A stretch of 64,000 bases of DNA, from assembly GCA_022818135.1 (NCBI GenBank), contig JAFMSR010000018.1, positions 24,106,498 to 24,170,497 of the forward strand, read 5' to 3'. Below the pieces are notes generated by a model. It did not search any database. It had not been told where the DNA came from and was given only the letters and a program-made list of their open reading frames with translations. Origin of the DNA: Saxidomus purpurata. Its lineage: Eukaryota; Mollusca; Bivalvia; Venerida; Veneridae. Position 1 is the first letter of the stretch. Each line of letters opens with the position of its first letter. Below are positions 33,936 to 45,110 of the stretch, piece after piece. Made by a program: the position numbers and the translations under genes.

Positions 33936-34131
33936 GTTTAAATTAACCAGTGGTTAAATCGTGGTTAAGTTACCAGTTTGGTTAAACGTTTGTATAAACG
34001 CAATTTACCTCGCGGTAAGTAAACCAGATTTGGTATATTTTAACCTAAGGTTAAATTTACCAAAATATCCCAGAATGCAACAAAATCGTGACGTAATTTT
34101 CCCGTACAAATGTCAGACGACTGTCAAAAAA
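33936..34131 (+). promoter_or_regulatory. Upstream region of the Myb/SANT gene, rich in GGTTAA motifs
   Basis: TTTGTATAAAC occurs twice (about 33921 and 33990), with many GGTTAA/TTAACC repeats and the palindrome TTTTAACCTAAGGTTAAA. Subterminal repeats of this kind are usual at Harbinger transposon ends, where they bind the Myb-like protein. It is therefore a candidate transposon end and promoter in one. No matching right end was found. Confidence 0.35.
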
Positions 34132-37100
34132 ATGGCGAGCAATTCGGATAGCAAACGGTTCCGGTCTAAACAATTCAGTGTTCGTGAAACCACTGTCTTG
34201 CGAGACATGATGGAGATTAAATATTCTGAACTTAATGCCAAACATATTAACGGAAGTAAATGGAAAGCAGATGAAATTTGGAAAGACATAACTGAAACGG
34301 TAAATGCGGTCGGGACCTGTCCGAGATCCGTCAGCCAAGTAAAGGAAAAGTGGCGTAACATGGTAATAAATAAGTAAATAAATAAATAAATAAATAAGTA
34401 AATTTAAATAAATAAATAAGTAAAAATAGATAAATAGATGTTATCAAAGGAATAAATAAGTAAGTATACATCAGTAAATAAATTCAATCAATTATTTTTT
34501 ATTTTTTCTACTTCTACAGTAAATTCTAAAAAGAATTCAATAGCAATATAATTCCAAGATTTTTTCAATAAAAAACGTTTTATTTTAAGATGAAAAAAGC
34601 AAAAGCTGATTATAGTGCAGAAAGGGTCAGCTTAGGCAAGACTGGGGGTGGCCCTGCCCTCCCAGAAATGTTGGAAACGTCACAGCAAATATGTGATTTT
34701 ATGAGAGAGCTGCCTTCTTTCAGTGGAATTCCGGGGGCAACAGCATCAGAAACGTTTATCGCTGCTCCACTTGATTCAATTCCAGGTAAATAGGTCTCTG
34801 AATATACCAATATGTTCATATACATGTACATGTACACTTAATTGTGTATTAAATAAATACTAACGTACAGTACACGGGCGATCAAATTTACGCTAGATTC
34901 TACATCTGAATGTCTAAAAATCTATAATCATAACTTTTTTCATAACTGTTCACCTTTATAATTATATCTTTCAATAACATACGTTAATTTTTAATGAAAT
35001 AATGAAATATTTCAACATGATAAGATGACGTAAATCTGCAACTATATGAAGACCTGGAGAAGAATAAATTCTTTAATGTGTGGGCCTTCACCTTTCCTGA
35101 ATTTTTAAATTTTCTTGTTTGTACACTGTTCATTAACGTTACAGAAAAGAAATCTAAATTGCTGCCGATCGAGATGGACACAGACTCTGCAAAGTACATT
35201 TTATGGGAAGGTAAAAACATTATCTAACCTTTTGATCACACAATCTGAAGGACCCAACGGTACATTCTTAAAAGCCGAAGTTTACAACTTTTATGTAAAT
35301 ACATCACACTGTGTCATGTCATGTGCGTGTAGATTCACGGCGAGGTTATTTTTAACATAGTATATATAGAGAGAGAATATTAGATCTGAGCTGAATTGAT
35401 AATGAAACGAAGGTCGTTATTGGTCACCTGTTTCTAAACAATTTTATTTATTTTAAATCTGCCTGAATGAACTGATAGTACGGTAGATTTAATTAATATA
35501 AAAATAAACTTAATAAACTGCCGCTGTGACCTGTGTAACCCTGTCAAGTAGTAGACTGTTCCTATGCTTTGACTATTCTGGTGGGAGGTTCCCAAGGGGT
35601 GTGTGTTAGAACAGCATACCCGGAAGTAAATTGAGATATGTTGCATTTTAGTTTTGGACAGAAGCTAGTATGTAAACATATGTCAGATTATCAATTCAAG
35701 TTAACAACTATGCATGTACAGTATCATCAATATGTATAAAAAGTTTTAATGGAAAAAAAAACAATGGCTTTTTTTTGCTTACATTTGATGATTTCAATTA
35801 AGTTATAAACCTATTTATAAAAGTCTTGAGGATGGGGCATAGATAACATCAGTGATTAAGTTCTCATTTGTTCACTATTTTGGGCTTTTTTGTGTCACAC
35901 GGAGTTATATATCTCTTCTTTAAATCATGATGACACAGCTGGAAAAAGAAGATACCTGTGTTAAAGGGACATAGCCTGTAAGTGATAATTAACCAATAAC
36001 CTAAAAATTGCATTCCATTCATTATTGATATAATCAGTGGTTTAAGATATATATGTATAGGTTAAAGGTCTATATTACAGGAATAAACAAATTCATTGCA
36101 AGGGAGCGTTAGCGAACCGATGCAATCAGTTTTTTTATTTCTGTAATATGGACCTAAAACCGGCTTACAGTTTTCCCATAAACAGACAACATTTGTATTG
36201 AAATATTGATATAGATATTTAGGATAGATGTCATAGTCTTACTTATTGGAAAAATAAGTGAAATTACAGTTTGCCCTACTTTCCAATCCAATCAAATGCC
36301 CCTATTTCATTCAAAAAAGCTAATTGTATTCTCCATATTGACTCAATATCTCCAATATGAAAATAATTATTTCACTTATTTTTCCAATAAGTGAGACTGT
36401 GACATCACAGAGCTAAGCTCCGCCCTTAATCTCTATATATTTCAATACAAATATTGTCTGTCGATGGGAAAACTGTAAGCCGGTTATAGGTCCATATTAC
36501 AGGAATAAACGAATTTATTGCATCGGTTCGCTAACGCTCCCTCGCAATAAATTTGTTTATTCCTGTAATATAGACCTATAACCTATACTAATGATTTTCA
36601 TATTGGAGATATTGAGTCAATATGGAGAATACAATTAGCTTTTTGAATGAAAAAGGGGCATTGGATTGGATTGGAAAGTAGGGCAAACTGTAAGCTACAG
36701 TACAGTAAACCAATCAATAATCTATGTAATTTTGGCACAATTATTGGCCTTGGTGGATGTGGTTACAGAAGGTCTCTATATTGATTAATTGTGTAATAGA
36801 TGTTCTTGTTTAAAAACATATTTATTCAATATTTTTTGCTTTCATTGAACACATTACATGTATTTATGTTTTGAGAAAATAATCTGCTAGATGTAGGGAG
36901 TGCCTCTTTAAGTAAATCAATTTAAACATACAGTGGTACACATGTGTCCATTAAAAGTAAGTGACTGCTGAATATGGATGTTAATAAAACAAAAAAAATA
37001 CTACTAGGTGGCTGCTGAGTCTAGAATTCTTTTCAAGGGAAACTACCATATAATGAGCACTGTAATTCAACTAGAATCAGAGAGTGATCCAATTAAATAT

Positions 37101-38758
37101 ATCATGTTTAACAGTCCTATTATTTTTTTATTAGTCAGCAATGAAAATTGTAAAAGCATTCAATAATTGTTAAATAATCCAATGCTTTACAGTATGCAAT
37201 TATCAAGTTATGTACTTTCACAAGTTTGTCATTTTAATAGACATATGAGTACACAAATCTTAATCAACTGCTGATTATAACTGTCTTGAAATTATAGATA
37301 TTATTACTTCTGATCATTATTGCTAACTGTACACAATAACACTTCTGAGATTAATTGATAAATCCAGACATTACTTTGTGATAAAGAATTTTGCATGTTA
37401 CATATTTTCTTTTATGTTTTCAGTGGATGAAACGGATCAAGAGTTTGATGTTGATGAAGTCACTGTAACCTTGCCAACAGGAGTGGAACAAGCCACCAAA
37501 AAATTGAATCAGTCAGGTACTTTAAGGTGTACAATATCATAAAAAATATATATTCTGTTCTGTTCAGTATATAATATCTGTAAACATTACTCCCAACACC
37601 AAAATTAACATTTCTTCATGCTTATTTTATATGAACTGGCATGAATTAGCTCAAATTTTTTCTAGCACTATGTCTGTACACATTGAAAATTGTACTTGGG
37701 AAATATGACATTTGAATAAATGTCAGGAAAATCAGATGAAAAATGTAAATTGTATGCATTTTTTTCTTTGATTTTGATCTCTTATTATTTATGAAGAATT
37801 TTTTTATTGAATGATACTGTACAGAGATGACAAATTTATAACATTTTAATTAACATGAAGGCAAATGTCCATTCAGCAAATTAATAATTTTAATTTGACA
37901 CCAATAGGGCTTACAGTAGAAGAAAAGACAGAGGCAGAAAAGACAGAAATACAAAAGCAACCAAACTCCAGTGCAAATCAACGTGTTAATCAAAGGTACA
38001 TTATTATGTTATAGAAATTTCAAATCTTAGCTCATTTGCCCCAATGAACTCAATCTGAACAATAAATTTTAGCTACACTATTGGTTTTTTATATAGTCCA
38101 ATATTTTGTTCATTATACATTAGATATTGTGAACCTGAGAAAAGTAATGTCATAAAACATCATTTTTTGTTCATCAATGCGGTATGGGAATTTTATATAG
38201 GGACACTTGTCATACTACTGCATATTATTATACATCACATATGTATAATAATATGCAATTGTATGACAAGTGTCATAACTCTATCTGCAGTGATTTAAAG
38301 AGTTACATACATTTTTAAACTTTAAAACTTCCTACAGGTATAATCTTTTATTATGAAATTGTGAGCTCACCTGATTGCATACTGCTCAAGCTGAACTACT
38401 TTATGTTCTGTGTTAATTTAGGTGAGTATTACAGGGCCATCTTAGCTCTCTTGTATTTTTTATGTTTGTTAAAAATACCATTGAACTAATTCTTGCTCTA
38501 ACATATTGGCATCCTGCTGACTCCTTGATATGCACAAGCATCATGTATACAGTGTGGAAAAAGTCAGTTGTTTTATTTACAAATTGCGTTAATGTTATTA
38601 AAAAAATATTTTTTAAATTCAGTAAACCAAAGACACTAAAGGATCTTCAGAGGAAGTATTACCAACAAGCCATTGAGAATCAGAGGGTACAGATGGAGTG
38701 TTTTGCCAAAGTGTCTAAGCTTGCTGATGTTCTAATTGCAAAATTTTCAACAGACTAA
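34132..38758 (+). CDS. Harbinger-associated Myb/SANT-like DNA-binding protein, six exons, 269 aa
   Basis: Proposed exons are 34132-34362, 34590-34785, 35145-35210, 37424-37516, 37908-37995 and 38623-38758. Every intron is GT...AG and the phases (0,1,1,1,2) join into one frame of 810 nt ending in TAA. The start ATG has AAAATGG context. Residues 15-77 form a Myb/SANT-like domain: FSVRETTVLRDMM, SKWKADEIWKDITETVN, VSQVKEKWRNM. Exon 2 gives KKAKADYSAERVSLGKTGGGP, a hallmark following this domain. The centre is acidic, and the last exon (LKDLQRKYYQQAIENQRVQM) is a likely coiled coil. In PIF/Harbinger transposons such a protein binds the ends and imports the transposase into the nucleus. A transposase exon converges downstream. 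Introns carry a 36-kb palindrome complex, a hairpin and a mini-Helentron. It may be a transposon gene or a domesticated relative; the intact frame is clear, the biological role inferred. Confidence 0.85.
34363..34470. repeat. TAAA/AAATAAAT microsatellite in intron 1
   Basis: Repeated AAATAAATAAATAAGT-type units immediately after the exon 1 donor site. Confidence 0.85.
36067..36692. repeat. Interleaved inverted-repeat complex in intron 3
   Basis: The segments run in order A (36067-36180), D (36183-36222), C (36228-36265), B (36266-36364), C' (36369-36408), D' (36427-36460), A' (36474-36583), B' (36595-36692), primes being inverse copies. A-D-C pairs with C'-D'-A', leaving B in the loop, while B also pairs with B' outside. 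A is itself a palindrome, GGTCTATATTACAGGAATAA against its inverse. Probably two foldback MITEs, or one duplicated palindromic MITE, merged together. Confidence 0.75.
38202..38274. repeat. Foldback hairpin in intron 5
   Basis: GACACTTGTCATAC and TGCATATTATTATACAT are mirrored by the right half; the arms are about 34 bp around a CACAT loop. It has no coding content and lies between exons 5 and 6 of the Myb/SANT gene. Confidence 0.8.
38364..38453 (+). mobile_element. 90-bp minimal Helentron-like element, family F1, in intron 5
   Basis: Starts AGCTCACCTG and ends AGGTGAGTATTACAGGGCCA followed by TCTTAGCTCTCTTG. It therefore has both ends of the 42757-43931 element but almost no interior. The 3' hairpin is partly decayed (GGGCCATCTTAGCTC). 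Confidence 0.65.
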
Positions 38759-38782
38759 ATTTTTTAAAACAAACACAACCTA

Positions 38783-39038
38783 CACTTGGAGGCACTTATA
38801 ACTGTGCAGTTACACAAATACCCATATCTCAGTATATATTGAGTAGATGTTGTTGAAATTTGCAACAAATATAGTTAAGAAGTGAGTGATACTATTTTAT
38901 TACTGAACCGTGAAATTTAAATAGCGGATTGCATTATATATGTACTTGATAGAAAATACAGAAAATTTAGTTAAAAAAAAAAAAAACTAAAATGTTATAG
39001 GGGATTAAAAACTGCACAGTTATAAGTGCCTCCAAGTG
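38783..39038. mobile_element. 256-bp MITE, 29-bp terminal inverted repeats, TA duplication
   Basis: The left end CACTTGGAGGCACTTATAAC continues to TGTGCAGTT. The right end is its exact inverse, and TA flanks both sides (38781-38782, 39039-39040). Tc1/mariner-like by target site. It lies 24 bp after the Myb/SANT stop codon, so it probably supplies the 3' UTR. The interior is non-coding with an A run near 38975. Confidence 0.85.
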
Positions 39039-39040
39039 TA

Positions 39041-39785
39041 TATTGCTGTGGCTAACAAAAATGTTTTATTGTTTTTACTACTTTTAACTGAAACAGAAGG
39101 CAAAACAATTTCAGATGTATTTATTCATTATAGTATTGTACAAATAAGAATTAATACATGTACTTTCCTCTCACATTCTGTATTGAAGTGGCTTTATGCA
39201 GAAATAACTACAGCCAAGTCAGAAAAAATCTTTGAAATAGAGATACACATTCTTTATTTAAAATACCTGCTCTGCAGTCTTACTGAATTATTTTTCTACA
39301 CAATTAAATACTGTAACCCTATCAAACATATTTCATGTGGCATGTTTTTACTATCCTTAGCCTTTGTTGATATTGAGCTATTGTTCCCAAACTTGGTACA
39401 ATACATAGCTAGATCATATAATGTAAGTGCCATATAGGAGTTAGATTTTTGCGCCTCAGCTTTAATTGCATCTGTTCATAAACTATGTCACTATAATTGC
39501 CTCTGCGTCTTTGCATTAACCCCTTTTGCAAGCAGGAAATGGGTCCAATCTTCTGTACAAAGTATTAAGTATATTGTACTACTATAGTCTATAAAAGTAT
39601 GAGGGTACTACAGAACACTATATTCTTACAGAGTACTACAGAGCTATACAATACTTGTAGACATTAATCACAGATGCTAACAGCAGTCATAAAATACAGC
39701 CTGCAGATATGAGCAACTTTAGGTCAATTAGGGCCTTCTTGATTTCTTAATACATGTATAAACAAACATTGAAAATTTGAATAAA
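39041..39785. other. Convergent intergenic region
   Basis: The 133-codon frame at 39036-39437 starts in the MITE and looks hydrophobic, but shows no family motif. Treated as chance. Confidence 0.4.
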
Positions 39786-39983
39786 TTACCATCTGCTAAA
39801 ATATGTCTCTGTAATATGGTCTCTAACGCGTCTTCCATCCATTGGTCCATCATATCTCTCTGGTTGGGGCTGATCATCATCATTGTTGGTAGCTTCTTGT
39901 GGCTCCCCCCATAGAATTGACAGGTTATACAGCACTGCACAGGCTACTATTACCTTGCTGGCTTTAAGTGGCTTCATGCGAAT
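39786..39983 (-). pseudogene. PIF/Harbinger transposase, last exon only
   Basis: The minus strand reads IRMKPLKASKVIVACAVLYN, then LSILWGEPQEA, an acidic/Gln stretch and GRRVRDHITETYF before the stop. K-A-S-x-I-I-V-A-C-A-V-L-H-N and R...R-D-x-I...F are the C-terminal end of Harbinger (DDE_Tnp_4) transposases, here with Tyr for the usual His. TTTTAG just upstream (39984-39989) is a good splice acceptor, so this is a terminal exon. No earlier exon with the DDE residues is visible between 39984 and 45200; that interval is filled by a minisatellite and its insertions. Convergent with the Myb/SANT gene, as expected for a two-gene Harbinger transposon. Confidence 0.75.
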
Positions 39984-40365
39984 CTAAAAGCATACATTAC
40001 AACAAATTATTCCCCGAAACTTAAACATTAAGAACAAGGCTTCTTAATACATATAATCAAAATAACACCGCATGTATCGAAACCATGACTGCATATAGTG
40101 TCATTTGTACTGCATATAATGTTGTTTGTATTGCATATGACGTTGTTTGCACACCATGTAATGGTTATTTTACTGTATCTTCAAGTTTTTGAACTGCATA
40201 TTATTAAATAACCACCATATATAATGGAAAAGGCTCTGTATATCATGAAGAATGTACCATGTCAAGTTATTTATTGAGTCTTTTTCTCTTCGAAGCAACA
40301 CTGACTTCTAGTTGCGTATTTAAGTAGTAAACAGAAAGCAATGATCTATTCTTGAGTTTTTTTAA
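39984..40365. other. No gene; short local repeat
   Basis: TGCATATAATGTTGTTTGTA-type units recur about three times at 40090-40160. No transposase exon recognised here. Confidence 0.45.
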
Positions 40366-40699
40366 ATTAAATGTAGGTTTTGAAAGCCATGATCTATTCT
40401 TGCTTTTTTTAATTTATATTTTGAAAGCCATGATGTATTATTGAGATTTTTTAATGTAGGTTTTGAAAGCCATGACGTATTATTGATTTTTTAAATGTAG
40501 GTTTTGAAAGCCATGATTTTTTTGAGCTTTTTTAATGTAGGTTTTGAAATCCATGATCTATTCTTGAGTTTTTTTAATGTAGGTTTTGAAATCCATGATG
40601 TATTTTTGAGTTTTATTAATGCAGATTTTAAAAGCCATGATCTATTCTTGAGTTGCTTTAATATAGGTTTTGAAAGCCATGATCTATTCTCGAGTTTTT

Positions 40700-41235
40700 G
40701 TCGAGCCCGCTTGCGGTGAGCTCGATATAGTTGTCACTTTTGGTGGTTCGGTGTATGTGCGTGCGTGCGTCTGTCCGTCCGTCCGATTTTGTCCGGACCA
40801 TATCTTCATTTCATGCATGGAGGGATTTTGATGTTACTTGGCACAAATGTTCACCATCATGAGACGGAGTGTCATGCGAAAGAACCAGGTCCCTAAGTCA
40901 AGGTCACACTTGGAGGTTAAAGGTCAAATTCAAGAATGACTTTGTCCGAAGCATTTCTTCTTCATGCATGGAGGGATTTTGATGTTACTTTGTACAAATG
41001 TTCACCACCATGGGCTACCCTTGTTTTCTGAATTACTTCCCTTTGTTGTTACTTTAAATAGCTTATATTGTAACTTTTTTATTACTGGCCGTAGAGAAAA
41101 ATCCAGACCACTTTTCTGTGGTACAACATGCATGTTACATCCAATATTTAGGTGTATTTTGACCCATCTCTACTTGGTAAGGAGTTAGCCCTTTTGACAT
41201 ATGGCGGGTTCGACATGTTGCACGTGGGCATCTAG
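40700..41235 (+). mobile_element. Helentron-like non-autonomous element, family F4
   Basis: The 5' end GTCGAGCCCGCTTGCGGTGA folds with AGCTCGA. Near the 3' end CGGGTTCGAC is the inverse of the 5' end, followed by the weak hairpin ATGTTGCACGTGGGCAT and CTAG before flanking TTTT. The interior holds GTCTGTCCGTCCGTCC and a duplicated CATGCATGGAGGGATTTTGA block, but no protein. Confidence 0.7.
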
Positions 41236-41324
41236 TTTTAATGTAGGTTTTGAAAGCCATGATTTATTCTTGAGTTTTTTTTAATGTAGGTTTTGAAAGC
41301 CATGATCTATTCTTGAGTATTTTT

Positions 41325-42417
41325 AGCTCGACTTTTCGAAGAAAAGGGGAGCTATCCTACTCGCCCCGGCGTCAGCGTTGGTGTCACACCTTGGTTAAGT
41401 TTTTCGTACCACCCCACTTTATTTCAAAAGTATTAGAGGTATGGCTTTGAAACTTACCATACTTGTTTACCATCATAACCTCCATCTACAGACAAGAGTT
41501 CATAACTTTGTCAAGGTTTTTGACAGAATTATGGCCCTTTTTTTACTTAGAAAGTGTATTGAACTTGGTTAAGTTTTTCTTACCAGCTCACTTTATTTCA
41601 AAACCATCGGTGGTATTGCTTTGAAACTAACCATACTTGTTAACCATCATGACCTACATCAACAGACAAGAGTACATAACTCTGTCAAGGTTTTTGACAG
41701 AATTATGTCCCTTTTTTACTTAGAAAATACATTGAATATGGGTAAAATCCACTTATTGCCTTAACCCTTTGAGATATTGCTTTGAAACTTTGAATGCTTG
41801 TTTACATCATTACCCCCATCTGTAGGCAAGAGAAGGTAACTCTGTCAGGGATTTGTTTTAAAAATTAAGGCCCTTTATCGACTTAGAATCTTGGTTAAGT
41901 TTTTCGTACCAGTCCACTTTTTGACTAAACTGTTGGAGAATACTTGTAAACCATCATGATCCCAAAACATGGGTAGGAGAAGGTAATTCTGTCAAGGATT
42001 TTATTTGTTTTATGGCCCTTTTTGACTTAGAAACTCAGTTAAAATTTTCATTCTTGTCCACTTGTTGACTTAACCATTTGAGATATTACTTTGAAAGTTG
42101 GAGTACTTATGTACCATCATGAGACCTATCTGTAAGCAAGAGAAGATAACTCTGTGAAAATGTTTCTTGATTTGTACTTAGAAATTCCAAGCTAAAGTCT
42201 TGTGTGCAGCTGGAACTGTCATGCACATATATCATTAACCACTTGAAGTATTAATCTACAACTTTGCTGTAGTATTCAGAGATATCAAACATTTAAGTTT
42301 GATAACTCTTGACTTAATATCTTGCTACTTGTGGCCCTTGTTTATACAGATCCTTGTTTTACCTTTAACTGTCAAAGTTATGTTTTATTGGCAAGCACTA
42401 AAAAAGTCGAGCTCTTG
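41325..42417 (+). mobile_element. Helentron-like non-autonomous element, family F2
   Basis: The 5' end AGCTCGACTTTTCGAAGAAA folds with GGGGAGCT. The 3' end AAAAAAGTCGAGCTCTTG carries the inverse of the 5' end, then CTCTTG and flanking TT. Unlike other copies it lacks a separate 3' hairpin. The interior has three or four diverged units of about 190 bp around GTCAAGGTTTTTGACAGAAT. Confidence 0.7.
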
Positions 42418-42756
42418 TTAATGTAGATTTTGAAAGCCATGATCTATTCTTGACTTTTTATAATTGTAGGTTTTGAAATCCATGATCTATTATTAAGTTT
42501 TTTTAATGTAGATTTTGAAAGCCATGATCTATTCTTGAGTTGCCTTTAATATAGGTTTTGAAAGCCATGATCTATTCTAAAGTTTTTTTAATGTAGGTTT
42601 TGAAAGCCATGATCTATTCTTGATTTTTTAAATGTAGGTTTTGAAAGCCATGATGTATTTTTGAGTTTTTTTAAATGTAGGTTTTGAAAGCCATGATGTA
42701 TTCTTGAGTTTTTTTAAATGTAGGTTTTGAAAGCCATGATGTATTCTTGAGTTTTT

Positions 42757-43931
42757 AGCTCACCTGGCTACGCCAGGGTGAGCTTTTCTGATCGATGATT
42801 GTCCGTCGTCCGTCGTCCGTCGTCCGTCCGTCGTCCGTCCGTCGTCCGTCAACATTTTGATTCAAATGACATCTCCTCTGAAACCTCTAGGCCAATGTTG
42901 ATAAAACTATGCAGGAATGTTCCTTGCATGAAGCTCTACCAAAATTGTTCAAAGAATTCCATTCCATGCAGAACTCTGGTTGCTATGGCAACAAATAGGA
43001 AAATCTTTAAAAATCTTCTCCTCTGAAACCACGAGGCCTAGAGCTTAGATATTTGGCATGTAGCATTGTCTAGTGGACCTCTACCAAGATTGTTCAAATT
43101 ATGACCCCCGGGGCAAAATTGACCCTGCGCGGGTGGGCCCTTAGTTTTTGCATAGGCATATATAGGAAAAACTTTAAAAATCTTCTTCTCTGAAACCACA
43201 AGGCCTAGAGCTAAGATATTTGGCATGTAGCATTGTCTAGTGGACCTCTACCAAGATTGTTCAAATTATGACCCCCCGGTCAAAATTGACCCCGCGGGGG
43301 TGGTCACTTAGTTTTGCATAGGCTTATATAGGAAAAACTTTAAAAATCTTCTTCTCTGAAACCACAAGGCCTGGAGCTTAGATATTTAGCATGTAGCATT
43401 GGCTAGTGGATCTCTACCAAGATTGTTCAAATTATGACCCCCGGATTAAAATTGACCCCGCACGGGGGGTCACTTAGTTTTGCATAGGCATATATAGGAA
43501 AAACTTTAAAAATCTTCTTCTCTGAAACCACAAGGCCTAGAGCTTAGATATTTGGCATGTAGCATTGGCTAGTGGACCTCTACCAAGATTGTTAAAATTA
43601 TTACCCCCGGGTCAAAATTGACCCCTTACAGGGGGTCACTTAGTTTAACATAGGTTTATATAGGAAAAAGTTTAAAAATCTTTTTCTCTGAAACCACAAG
43701 GCCTAGAGCTTAGATATTTGGCATGTAGCATTGCCTAGTAGACCTCTTCAAAGTTTGTTCAAATTATGCCCCTGGGGTCAAAATTGACCTTGCCCGTGGA
43801 GGGGGGGTCACTTGTTTTACAAAGGCGTATATAGGAAAACCTATTTGGTATATAACATTATCTAGTGATCTTCCACTAGGCAAGTGGACTTGTACCAAGG
43901 TGAGCGATATAGGGCCATCTTGGCCCTCTTG
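42757..43931 (+). mobile_element. Helentron-like non-autonomous element, family F1
   Basis: The 5' end AGCTCACCTGGCTACGCCAG folds with GGTGAGCT. The 3' side is AAGGTGAGCGATATA, then hairpin GGGCCATCTTGGCCC, TCTTG and flanking TTT. GTCCGTCGTCCGTC runs follow the 5' end. The interior is a tandem repeat (43019-43850). No protein is encoded. Confidence 0.8.
43019..43850. repeat. About 166-bp tandem repeat inside the F1 element, five units
   Basis: CTCTGAAACCACAAGGCCTA recurs near 43019, 43187, 43353, 43518 and 43684. Each unit goes on to TTTGGCATGTAGCATTG and ends with ACCCCCGG, AAAATTGACC and a variable G run. Confidence 0.9.
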
Positions 43932-44013
43932 TTTAATGTAGGTTTTGAAAGCCATGATGTAGTTTTGAGTTTTTTATATAGGTTTTGAAAGCCATGATGT
44001 ATTATTGATTTTT

Positions 44014-44858
44014 TATTTGTTTGTGTAAACAAACACATTTACTTACCGTTTTTCGATGCCTACTCCTTAAGTACCAAATCTGAAAGTAGCGCCGGCACAT
44101 CAGTCAGCATATAATCCCAAATTATGATTCTTCATTTAAAACCATATGGCAATTGCAGTCATGAAAGTTGTATTGTTTAAATATATAATGTTATAAACTC
44201 ATGCAGCATCGGCTAAATTTTGTTGATATAACTAAAGTAAACTTTTTTCTAATAAGAAACGCGGATGTATTTCATTTTACAATGATGTGTAAAAATAAGG
44301 GACGATTTACTATATATATACACCCTATAGAAATGGTTCCGATTTCTTAACCCGCCGGTCATTTCTTAAACTCTGTGCGGAAAGAAAACATATGTTTTGG
44401 AGTTTCTGTGACAACAAAATGTCTAACCCTGATCGTCATTTTAAAGAATGAAATATTTTGAACAGCCAGGAATATTTACGCGCATGTATACACATTCTCT
44501 TTTTACGATTATATCCATCCATTCATAAATTTCTTCAATGCGCGGCAAGGGACGTAATTATAACTTTCCTTGCTGATATGTTTATTCTGCGGACCTGGCG
44601 CGAGCTAGTCTGCGTTCCTACATGTATTAGAATTACGCGTTAGCAGTGAAAATCCCTGCTGTCTATGTGTACCGGGAATGGAAACAGAGACAATTCTAAC
44701 CAAAATACGATTTATAACTGTCGCATTCTGTTCACATCTGATTACCAACTGGTACAGCCTTCACTAATGAAGATTACAGACTGAAATAGCCATCACAACA
44801 ACACAGAGGACAAATATTTTGAATACACAAACAAATCCAGCGTCTTCAGCGCTTTGAT
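44014..44858 (+). mobile_element. Helentron-like non-autonomous element, family F5, copy 2
   Basis: Second copy of 13381-14339. The 5' end TATTTGTTTGTGTAAACAAA is a foldback. The 3' side is TACACAAACAAATCC, then hairpin AGCGTCTTCAGCGCT and TTGAT, with flanking TTAATG belonging to the minisatellite. It differs from copy 1 by several indels, which also break the shared open frame. Confidence 0.75.
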
Positions 44859-45110
44859 TTAATGTCGGTTTTGAAAGCCATGATTTATTTTTGAGTTTTT
44901 TTAATGTAGGTTTTGAAATCCATGCTCTATTCTTGAGTTTTTTTAATGTAGGTTTTGAAAGCCATGATGTATTCTTGAGTTTTTTAATGTAGGTTTTGAA
45001 AGCAATGGTGTATTCTTGAGTTTCTTTAATGTAGGTTTTGAAAGCCATGATGTGTTCTTGAGTTTTTTTAATGTAGTTTTGAAAGTCATGATATATCATT
45101 GGTAGGCTGT

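Larger units (their letters stand above)
40366..45110. repeat. 42-44 bp minisatellite, about 26 units in five blocks
   Basis: The unit is close to AATGTAGGTTTTGAAAGCCA, then TGATCTATTCTTGAGTTTTTTT. Blocks lie at about 40372-40699 (8 units), 41236-41324 (2), 42418-42756 (8), 43932-44013 (2) and 44859-45110 (6). The gaps are four separate Helentron-like insertions placed in the T runs. A 14-residue repeated peptide (FNVGFESHDLFLSF type) appears in one frame but is not preserved between blocks. Confidence 0.9.

Noticed and set aside
39036..39437. 133-codon hydrophobic frame after the Myb/SANT gene
   Set aside because: It starts inside a MITE and has no family motif or conserved copy.
40504..40719. 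Open frame with a 14-residue repeated peptide (FNVGFESHDLFLSF)
   Set aside because: It is the translation of a minisatellite with a unit length near a multiple of 3; other blocks have 43-44 bp units and lose the frame.
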